A stretch of DNA of 5,118 nt. Source: Comamonadaceae bacterium. GTDB taxonomy: Bacteria; Pseudomonadota; Gammaproteobacteria; Burkholderiales; Burkholderiaceae_C. Below, in pieces: positions 1-4,344 of the stretch. The number at the start of each line of letters is the position of its first letter. The first letter of the stretch is position 1. A program made the position numbers and the translations under genes. The stretch spans positions 1-5,118 of the forward strand of contig CANFZJ010000248.1 in assembly GCA_947451445.1 (NCBI GenBank), read 5' to 3'. Below the pieces are notes generated by a model that searched no databases, was not told where the DNA came from, and saw only the letters and a program-made list of their open reading frames with translations.

Positions 1-186
1 CAGACCTTGAAACCGAACGAGGCGCGGCAAATGCCGGTGGTTTTCTACATCGATCCGGCGCTGCCCAGGGATGTGAAGACGATCACTTTGTCGTACACCT
101 TCTTTGAGGTGGGTGGCAAAACGCCGCCCGCTCCGACATCCACGGTGGATGCCGGGCATGTGGTGGGGGTTGCAAAGGGATCATGA
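1..186 (+). CDS. ctaG: Cytochrome c oxidase assembly protein CtaG/Cox11, C-terminal part (start outside window)
   Basis: This is an open frame from the first base to a TGA at 184-186; 61 residues are visible. The piece contains the signature end of the Cox11/CtaG beta-sandwich domain: MPVVFYIDP at visible residues 11-19, then ITLSYTFFEV at 28-37. In the family this periplasmic, membrane-anchored protein delivers copper to the CuB site of subunit I. The Cu-binding cysteines lie upstream and cannot be seen. The family usually reads PGE shortly before the MPV motif; here it reads PNE, a small departure of unknown effect. After the core there is a short Pro/Thr-rich tail ending VAKGS. The stop overlaps the start of the next gene by 4 nt, so the two are probably translationally coupled. 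Identification is confident; total length is unknown. Confidence 0.93.
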   Translation, partial: QTLKPNEARQMPVVFYIDPALPRDVKTITLSYTFFEVGGKTPPAPTSTVDAGHVVGVAKGS

Positions 187-377
187 GCGGTAAAAGTTCA
201 TTTTTAACGACGCTCAAGGCGGTGGCTTGGTCCTTTGTGGGCATCCGTAAGCGAAGCGGTTACGAAGACGATCTGGCCAAAATCAACCCGCTGCACGTGA
301 TTGTGGTCGGGCTGGTGGCGGTGCTGTTGATCGTTGTGGGTTTGGTTGGTTTGGTTAATTGGGTGGTGGCGAAGTAG
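183..377 (+). CDS. DUF2970 family small membrane protein
   Basis: This is a 64-residue protein of unknown function. Residues 12-40 carry the block I recognise as DUF2970: a Trp-Ser-Phe-Val-Gly stretch, then IRKRSGYEDD at 21-30, then LAKINPLHVI at 31-40. One strongly hydrophobic helix follows at about 38-62. The charged N-terminal half probably sits in the cytoplasm or at the membrane surface, with the single helix anchoring it. The ATG at 183 lies within ATGA shared with the ctaG stop, and an AAGGGA at 175-180 sits just upstream, closer than usual for a ribosome binding site, so coupling to ctaG translation is likely. The family is typically found between ctaG and coxC in betaproteobacterial oxidase operons, which suggests an accessory role in oxidase assembly. 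That role is inferred from context only. Confidence 0.88.
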   Translation: MSGKSSFLTTLKAVAWSFVGIRKRSGYEDDLAKINPLHVIVVGLVAVLLIVVGLVGLVNWVVAK

Positions 378-405
378 TTCGCTGCATACCTGTCAATAAG
401 AGAGC

Positions 406-411
406 AAGGAG
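406..411 (+). promoter_or_regulatory. Ribosome binding site of coxC
   Basis: AAGGAG lies 5 nt upstream of the ATG at 417. It is a near-consensus Shine-Dalgarno site and fixes the coxC start. The rest of the 39-nt gap after DUF2970 shows no convincing promoter or terminator, so coxC is probably co-transcribed with ctaG and DUF2970. Confidence 0.8.
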
Positions 412-416
412 CTGAA

Positions 417-1298
417 ATGAGTTCAACCGCACACGCTGGTACGCCGTACTACTTTGTACCCGGCCCGTCACGCCACCCGGCCATGGCCGCTTTGGGTTTG
501 TTTTTTGTCATCCTGGGCGCTGGTCAGTGGGTCAATGGTGAAGACTGGGGCAAGTATTCCCTGGCTTTTGGCATGTTCTTCTGGTGGGGCGTGCTGTTCC
601 AGTGGTTCCGCGACGCTATCAGCGAGAGCGAAGGCGGCTTGTACAGCTACAAGATCGACCTGTCGTACCGCTGGAGCATGAGCTGGTTCATCTTTTCGGA
701 AGTGATGTTTTTCGGCGCCTTCTTCACCGCCTTGTGGTGGGCCCGTTCCCACTCCGTACCGGTGCTGGGCAGTTTGGACAACGCGCTGCTGTGGCCCGAC
801 TTCAAGGCCGTGTGGCCCAGTTTGGCAGCGGGTGCCACCGCATCGCCCGCCAACATCATCGAGCCGTTCGAGACCATGACGCCGTTCTGGCTGCCCACCA
901 TCAACACCGGCTTGCTGTTGACATCGGGCGTGACGCTGACCATTGCCCACCATGCGCTGGTCAAGGGTGAGCGTGGCAAAACCATCGCTTTCATGTGGGC
1001 CACGGTGTTGCTGGGCACGGTTTTCCTGTTTGTGCAGGGCTACGAATACGCCCACGCCTACAGCGAAATGAACCTCAAGCTTAGTTCCGGCGTGTATGGC
1101 TCCACCTTCTTTCTGTTGACCGGCTTCCACGGCTTCCACGTGCTGGTCGGCATGCTGATGTTGTTGTTCATCACCCTGCGCCTGATGAAGGGCCACTTCA
1201 CCCCAGAAAAGCATTTCGGCTTTGAAGGTGCCGCCTGGTACTGGCACTTTGTGGATGTGGTGTGGTTGGGCCTGTACGTGATCGTTTACTGGATGTAG
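417..1298 (+). CDS. coxC: Cytochrome c oxidase subunit III (aa3 type)
   Basis: This is a 293-residue inner-membrane subunit of the heme-copper oxidase that passes electrons from cytochrome c to oxygen. Subunit III does not carry redox centres but stabilises subunit I and its proton uptake. Family marks seen: SEVMFFGAFF at 94-103, with E95 matching the conserved carboxylate in the third helix; TGFHGFHV at 235-242; and WYWHFVDVVWL at 274-284 in the last helix. Hydrophobic segments fit seven helices, roughly at 24-40, 46-63, 87-108, 160-180, 189-210, 229-254 and 275-292. A long loop (about 110-158) separates helices three and four, which I believe is usual for the bacterial form. The length is normal. 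The start is fixed by AAGGAG at 406-411. It is the last gene of the ctaG-side operon; a repeat and a terminator-like hairpin follow. Confidence 0.97.
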   Translation: MSSTAHAGTPYYFVPGPSRHPAMAALGLFFVILGAGQWVNGEDWGKYSLAFGMFFWWGVLFQWFRDAISESEGGLYSYKIDLSYRWSMSWFIFSEVMFFGAFFTALWWARSHSVPVLGSLDNALLWPDFKAVWPSLAAGATASPANIIEPFETMTPFWLPTINTGLLLTSGVTLTIAHHALVKGERGKTIAFMWATVLLGTVFLFVQGYEYAHAYSEMNLKLSSGVYGSTFFLLTGFHGFHVLVGMLMLLFITLRLMKGHFTPEKHFGFEGAAWYWHFVDVVWLGLYVIVYWM

Positions 1299-1307
1299 CC
1301 CCTGCTT

Positions 1308-1408
1308 ATTCCATTTCTAAATCATCCCTGTCGTTGTTGTTTCGCCTTGCCGTGCTACAGCACTGTCTGCGGCTTCACGCCTAGACAGAAATGATTTGGA
1401 AATGGAAT
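1308..1408. repeat. 101-bp intergenic palindromic element with 18-nt terminal inverted repeats (REP/MITE-like)
   Basis: The left arm (1308-1325, ATTCCATTTCTAAATCAT) and the right arm (1391-1408, ATGATTTGGAAATGGAAT) are reverse complements except for one position, which is a G:U pair in plus-strand RNA. After a 2-nt internal mismatch the stem resumes as CTGTC (1328-1332) with GACAG (1384-1388). Inside lies a smaller hairpin, GTGC (1352-1355) with GCAC (1360-1363), flanked by CCG (1350-1352) and CGG (1370-1372) that could pair alternatively. No open reading frame of note fits inside. The core resembles dispersed intergenic repeats I remember from Comamonadaceae genomes, but only one copy is in this window, so repeat status is inferred. 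It sits between the coxC stop and the terminator hairpin. A clear target-site duplication is not visible. Confidence 0.6.
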
Positions 1409-1416
1409 TACCCATG

Positions 1417-1441
1417 AAAAAAGCGCCTCGCGGCGCTTTTT
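1417..1441. terminator. Bidirectional intrinsic terminator between convergent coxC and the DUF2909 gene
   Basis: GCGCC (1423-1427) pairs with GGCGC (1432-1436) around the 4-nt loop TCGC. The stem is extended by A and T tracts: A at 1417-1422 and T at 1437-1441. Read on the plus strand, the GC stem is followed by five Ts; read on the minus strand, by six. It begins directly after the stop codon of the minus-strand gene and lies about 120 nt past the coxC stop, so it can end both convergent transcripts. Efficiency cannot be judged from sequence. Confidence 0.85.
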
Positions 1442-1681
1442 CTATTTGCCTGCCGGAATACCGGTGGGGTGCAGATAACCCAGCTTCCAGCCCACCAGAA
1501 TGCAAATGAACAGCAACACCGAAAACCCGATCCGAAACGCTAGCGCCCGGGCCATGCGTCCGGCCTTGGCGGGCTGGTCGGCCGGGTTGTTGCCGCCTTT
1601 GAGCATGAAGAACAAGGCCGCAGCCAAGCTGGCGAAAATGGCCGCAAACGCGGCAATGGCGAGGTAAGTCATGCTGCGCAT
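1442..1681 (-). CDS. DUF2909 / twin transmembrane small protein
   Basis: This is a 79-residue two-helix membrane protein on the minus strand, with its TAG stop at 1442-1444. The first helix is at about 5-27 and the second at about 50-70. They are joined by a polar loop containing GGNNPADQPAKAG and the basic stretch RMARALAFR (42-50), followed by IGFSVLLF. This layout matches the DUF2909 'twin transmembrane' family, which is often next to SURF1 in betaproteobacterial oxidase loci. Its function is unknown; a role linked to the oxidase is inferred from position only. The start is uncertain. ATG at 1681 has GGGGGAG only 3 nt upstream, while ATG at 1672 (giving 76 residues starting MTYLAIA) fits the family N-terminus better but lies 12 nt from that site. 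Either start overlaps the start region of SURF1 on the other strand. Confidence 0.85.
   Translation of the reverse strand: MRSMTYLAIAAFAAIFASLAAALFFMLKGGNNPADQPAKAGRMARALAFRIGFSVLLFICILVGWKLGYLHPTGIPAGK
1661..1665 (+). promoter_or_regulatory. Ribosome binding site of SURF1
   Basis: GAGGT lies 5 nt upstream of the ATG at 1671 and supports that start. It is located within the coding sequence of the minus-strand DUF2909 gene, so the bases serve both genes. No convincing sigma-70 promoter was found upstream within that gene, although transcription of SURF1 must start in or beyond it. Confidence 0.65.
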
Positions 1682-2402
1682 TATCTCCCCCCGGTTTGTG
1701 CTGTTGACAGCTGCAACTGTGCTCGCCATGGTGGCAACTTTTGCCTTGGGCCGCTGGCAGCTGTCGCGTGCGGCGCAAAAAGAAGCCTTGCACGCGGCCA
1801 TCGAAGCGCAAAACCAGTTGCCTCCGGTCGGCTTGGCCGATCTACTCGGTAATGCACCGCCCGACGCCTTGTTGCACCGCCAAGTGCGTTTGCAAGGCAG
1901 CTGGTTGCCGGAGCGCACCGTGTTTCTGGACAACCGTCCGATGCACGACCAGACAGGGTTTTACGTGGTGACGCCGTTCAAGCTGGCCCACAGCACGGCG
2001 GTCCTACTAGTCCAGCGGGGCTGGGTGGCGCGCAATTTTCTGGACCGTACGGCCTTGCCGAAGATCGACAGCCCGGCCGGCGAGGTGACGATCCAGGGCC
2101 GCATGGCCCCGCCGCCCGGCAAGCTATATGCGTTCCAGGCGGTAGAGCAGGGCGCGATCCGGCAAAATCTGGACCTGGTGGCCTTTTCTGCCGAAACCGG
2201 CCTGGCGTTGCAAGCTTTGTCGGTGCTGCAAACCGGGGTGCTGGGCGATGGCTTGGCGCGCGACTGGCCACCCGCCAACACCGGGGTCGAAAAACACTAC
2301 GGCTACGCATTCCAATGGTTTGGGCTCTGCGCCCTGATCGCAATCCTTTATGTCTGGTTCCAAATTGTCCGACGCTTCCTCCTTACCGCCCGCAAGCCCT
2401 AG
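1671..2402 (+). CDS. surf1: SURF1 family cytochrome oxidase assembly protein
   Basis: This is a 243-residue protein with the classic SURF1 plan: an N-terminal helix (about 8-25), a large periplasmic domain and a C-terminal helix (about 213-233). Marks seen are LGRWQLSRAAQK at 26-37, FLDNRP at 85-90, GFYVVTPF at 96-103, VLLVQRGWV at 111-119, RDWPP at 197-201, and KHYGYAFQWFGL at 208-219 entering the last helix. Family members assist insertion of heme A into subunit I; bacterial homologues have been shown to bind heme A, with a conserved His near the last helix implicated. H209 is the likely equivalent here (inference). The start ATG at 1671 has GAGGT 5 nt upstream. The 3' end overlaps the next gene by 53 nt. 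The gene lies downstream of the reversed DUF2909 gene, so it probably begins a second plus-strand transcription unit leading to ctaA-ctaB. Confidence 0.95.
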   Translation: MLRIISPRFVLLTAATVLAMVATFALGRWQLSRAAQKEALHAAIEAQNQLPPVGLADLLGNAPPDALLHRQVRLQGSWLPERTVFLDNRPMHDQTGFYVVTPFKLAHSTAVLLVQRGWVARNFLDRTALPKIDSPAGEVTIQGRMAPPPGKLYAFQAVEQGAIRQNLDLVAFSAETGLALQALSVLQTGVLGDGLARDWPPANTGVEKHYGYAFQWFGLCALIAILYVWFQIVRRFLLTARKP

Positions 2403-3075
2403 CAGCCAAGACCACCCCCTGGGCTTGACCGTGCACTCTCTGCCCACGCCGGAAGAGGCCGCAGGCGGCAAGGCCCGCCGTACCGTGCAGGGCCGTTGGA
2501 AGATGCTGGCCGTGCTACTGACCTGCGCTGCGCCGGTCATTGCCTCGTACTTCACCTACTACGTGGTGCGTCCCGAAGGCCGCCGCAATTTTGGTGAATT
2601 GGTGAATCCGCAGCGCCCGTTGCCCGACCAAGCCGTCTTGGCGCTGGACGGCACCCCCGCCAACCTGCGCGCCCTCAAAGGCCAGTGGTTGCTGCTCAGT
2701 GCGGCAGGCGGTGCCTGCGACGATGCTTGCCAAAAACATCTCTACCTGCAGCGCCAACTGCGCGAAACCCTGGGCAAAGAAAAAGACCGGGTGGACTGGG
2801 TTTGGCTGGTGACCGACGACGCCCCTATTCCCGCCGCCCTGCTGCCCGCCCTCAAAGGCGCGACCGTGCTGCGCGTGGGCGAGCTGCAACTGTCCCAATG
2901 GCTGTCGCCTGCCGTCGGCCACCTGCTGCAAGACCATCTGTACGTGGTGGACCCGATGGGAAACTGGATGATGCGCTTCCCCGCCGGGCTGGACCTGGCT
3001 GCTGCCGCCAACGCCAAGCGAGACCTCGACCGTCTGCTACGCGCTTCCGCATCTTGGGACGAAGCGGGACGCTGA
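2350..3075 (+). CDS. Membrane-anchored SCO/thioredoxin-like protein of the oxidase locus
   Basis: This is a 241-residue protein. Residues 1-50 are polar and Pro/Ser-rich, probably cytoplasmic. One helix follows at about 51-72 (MLAVLLTCAAPVIASYF), and residues 75-241 should be periplasmic. The C-terminal domain looks like a degenerate thioredoxin/SCO fold: LKGQWLLLSA (109-118), a CDDAC motif (C123, C127), a WVWLVTDD strand (150-157) and DHLYVVDPMGNWMMRF (195-210). In SCO copper proteins the ligands are CxxxC plus a distal His in a similar DH-x(4-6)-DP/GPxG context, so C123, C127 and H196 could form a metal site (inference). The usual SCO flanking residues are otherwise poorly kept. The gene is usually left hypothetical in this operon. 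The start ATG at 2350 lies inside SURF1 and has no clear Shine-Dalgarno site, so coupling to SURF1 translation is likely. A GTG at 2431 is an alternative start that would give a shorter N-terminus. Confidence 0.8.
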   Translation: MSGSKLSDASSLPPASPSSQDHPLGLTVHSLPTPEEAAGGKARRTVQGRWKMLAVLLTCAAPVIASYFTYYVVRPEGRRNFGELVNPQRPLPDQAVLALDGTPANLRALKGQWLLLSAAGGACDDACQKHLYLQRQLRETLGKEKDRVDWVWLVTDDAPIPAALLPALKGATVLRVGELQLSQWLSPAVGHLLQDHLYVVDPMGNWMMRFPAGLDLAAAANAKRDLDRLLRASASWDEAGR

Positions 3076-3088
3076 AAATATGTGGCTC

Positions 3089-3187
3089 ACCCCCAGTCTT
3101 GCCCACTTCGTGTGGCCGCCAACCCCCTTGCAGGGGGCAACACCAGTGGCCCGGCAAAGCCGGTTCCACGGTGTTTCGCGAAGAATG
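3089..3187. repeat. Hairpin-rich intergenic repeat-like sequence upstream of ctaA
   Basis: The gap of about 130 nt between the SCO-like gene and ctaA holds two clear hairpins. The first is CCCCC (3123-3127) with GGGGG (3133-3137) around TTGCA. The second is CCGGC (3151-3155) with GCCGG (3159-3163) around AAA, extended imperfectly by TGG/CCA (3147-3149, 3166-3168) and CACC/GGTG (3141-3144, 3170-3173). The combination of a C-tract/G-tract hairpin followed by a GGCCCGGCAAAGCCGG core is a pattern I remember as a dispersed intergenic repeat in Comamonadaceae. Only one copy is visible here, so repeat status and exact ends are inferred. Neither hairpin is followed by a T tract, so it does not look like an intrinsic terminator. 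Confidence 0.55.
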
Positions 3188-3207
3188 CAAATAACCCCTG
3201 GCAGCCG

Positions 3208-4344
3208 ATGAATACGCCTGAACTCTACGACTACGCCCCCCTCCTGCAGGTGATGCTGGTGGGCTTGGCCGTGGCGGCCATCCCGCTGGGCTGGGTCTGG
3301 CTGCGCAACGCCCACACCGGCACGGCTGGCCGCTTGCAGGCGCTGACCGTGTTGACGTTATTCCTCACCTTCGACCTGGTGCTTTTCGGCGCATTCACCC
3401 GTTTGACCGACTCTGGCCTGGGCTGCCCTGACTGGCCAGGCTGCTACGGCAATGCCAGCCCGCTGGGCGCGGCGCATGCCATCAGCGCCGCGCAAACGGC
3501 GATGCCCACCGGGCCGGTGACCCACGGCAAAGCCTGGGTGGAGATGGTGCACCGCTATCTGGCCACTTCGGTGGGCGTATTGATCTTGACCTTGGCGATG
3601 GCCAGCTGGTGGCGGCTTTTCCGGGGGGCGCGGGGTGCACCCGTCAGCCCCTGGTGGCCCACCTTCACCCTGGCCTGGGTGTGCCTGCAAGGCGCTTTCG
3701 GGGCTTGGACGGTCACGATGAAACTGTTCCCGGCCATCGTTACCTTGCATCTGATCGGCGGGCTGGTATTGCTGGCCCTGTTGTGCGCGCAGGCCGTGGC
3801 CTATGCCCGCCCGGCGCAGGCGGTGCGTGTTACAGGTCGTGCGGGTGTGCTGCTGGTATTTGCGCTGCTGGCCGCCCAAACCGTACTCGGTGGCTGGGTC
3901 AGCACCAACTACGCGGTGCTGGCCTGCGACAGCTTTCCGCTGTGCCAGGGTAGCTGGTGGCCTGAGATGAATTTCACGCAGGCCTTTCAAATCTGGCGTC
4001 CCCTGGGCCAGCTGCAAGACGGCAGCTACCTCAGCTTTGCCGGGTTGACCGCCATCCACTACGCCCACCGCCTGGGGGCTTACGTGGTTTTGCTGGCGCT
4101 GGCGGCGCTGGCTTGGCGTTTGCACCGCCGCCCGGCTACCCGCCGCCCCGCGCGCTGGCTGGCCGCATTGACCGCATTACAGTTCGCCACCGGTTTAAGC
4201 AACGTGGTGCTGGGCTGGCCGCTGCTGGCCGCCGTGGCCCACACGGGTGGCGCGGCTGCCCTGGTGGTCGTGATGACCTGGACCCTGTGCGTTAGCCGCC
4301 GCGCCGCCGCTTCTTTTTCTGTTTCACCAAGATTGTCTGCATGA
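3208..4344 (+). CDS. ctaA: Heme A synthase CtaA/Cox15
   Basis: This is a 378-residue inner-membrane protein of eight predicted helices that oxidises the C8 methyl group of heme O to a formyl group, giving heme A. It has the twofold CtaA/Cox15 architecture. First half: GAFTRLTDSGLGCPDWPGC at 61-79 with a cysteine pair C73/C79, EMVHRYLA at 112-119 (E112, H115) and HLIGGL at 181-186 (H181). Second half: CDSFPLC at 240-246 with the second cysteine pair, IHYAHRLGA at 283-291 (H284, H287) and VAHTGG at 343-348 (H345). H115, H181, H287 and H345 match the four conserved heme-ligand histidines. The frame is open upstream to a GTG at 3082, but that stretch runs through the intergenic repeat, is not family-like, and the protein proper begins MNTPELYDYAPLL at 3208. 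No good Shine-Dalgarno site precedes it. The TGA stop overlaps the ctaB start by 4 nt. Confidence 0.95.
   Translation: MNTPELYDYAPLLQVMLVGLAVAAIPLGWVWLRNAHTGTAGRLQALTVLTLFLTFDLVLFGAFTRLTDSGLGCPDWPGCYGNASPLGAAHAISAAQTAMPTGPVTHGKAWVEMVHRYLATSVGVLILTLAMASWWRLFRGARGAPVSPWWPTFTLAWVCLQGAFGAWTVTMKLFPAIVTLHLIGGLVLLALLCAQAVAYARPAQAVRVTGRAGVLLVFALLAAQTVLGGWVSTNYAVLACDSFPLCQGSWWPEMNFTQAFQIWRPLGQLQDGSYLSFAGLTAIHYAHRLGAYVVLLALAALAWRLHRRPATRRPARWLAALTALQFATGLSNVVLGWPLLAAVAHTGGAAALVVVMTWTLCVSRRAAASFSVSPRLSA

Noticed and set aside
468..1247. Long minus-strand open frame (259 codons) opposite coxC
   Set aside because: It is exactly antisense to a strongly recognised subunit III. Its translation is rich in His, Gln and Gly with no family pattern, typical of the complement of a GC-rich gene.
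1560..1780. Sigma-70 promoters for SURF1 or the DUF2909 gene
   Set aside because: Only poor -35/-10 pairs could be found within the overlapping coding sequences; none is good enough to report.
1317..1811. Minus-strand open frame (164 codons) across the palindromic element and the DUF2909 gene
   Set aside because: It is a different frame from the two-helix DUF2909 protein and reads through the terminator and the repeat; no recognisable domain.
1682..1933. Longer N-terminal extension of the DUF2909 protein (to 163 residues)
   Set aside because: It would run antisense through the conserved start of SURF1, and its translation is Ser/Cys/Arg-rich without family match; the helix pair starts at 1681 or 1672.
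2685..3194. Plus-strand open frame (169 codons) overlapping the SCO-like gene and the gap
   Set aside because: Arg/Pro/Ala-rich out-of-frame translation of a GC-rich gene, with no start signal; the competing frame carries the membrane helix and CxxxC.
3082..3207. GTG-initiated 42-residue N-terminal extension of CtaA
   Set aside because: The extension is encoded by the hairpin repeat, has no family resemblance, and CtaA homologues begin close to the first helix; ATG at 3208 is preferred.
3358..4125. Minus-strand open frame (255 codons) opposite ctaA
   Set aside because: Antisense shadow of ctaA; low-complexity Gln/Arg/Gly-rich translation and no recognisable domain.
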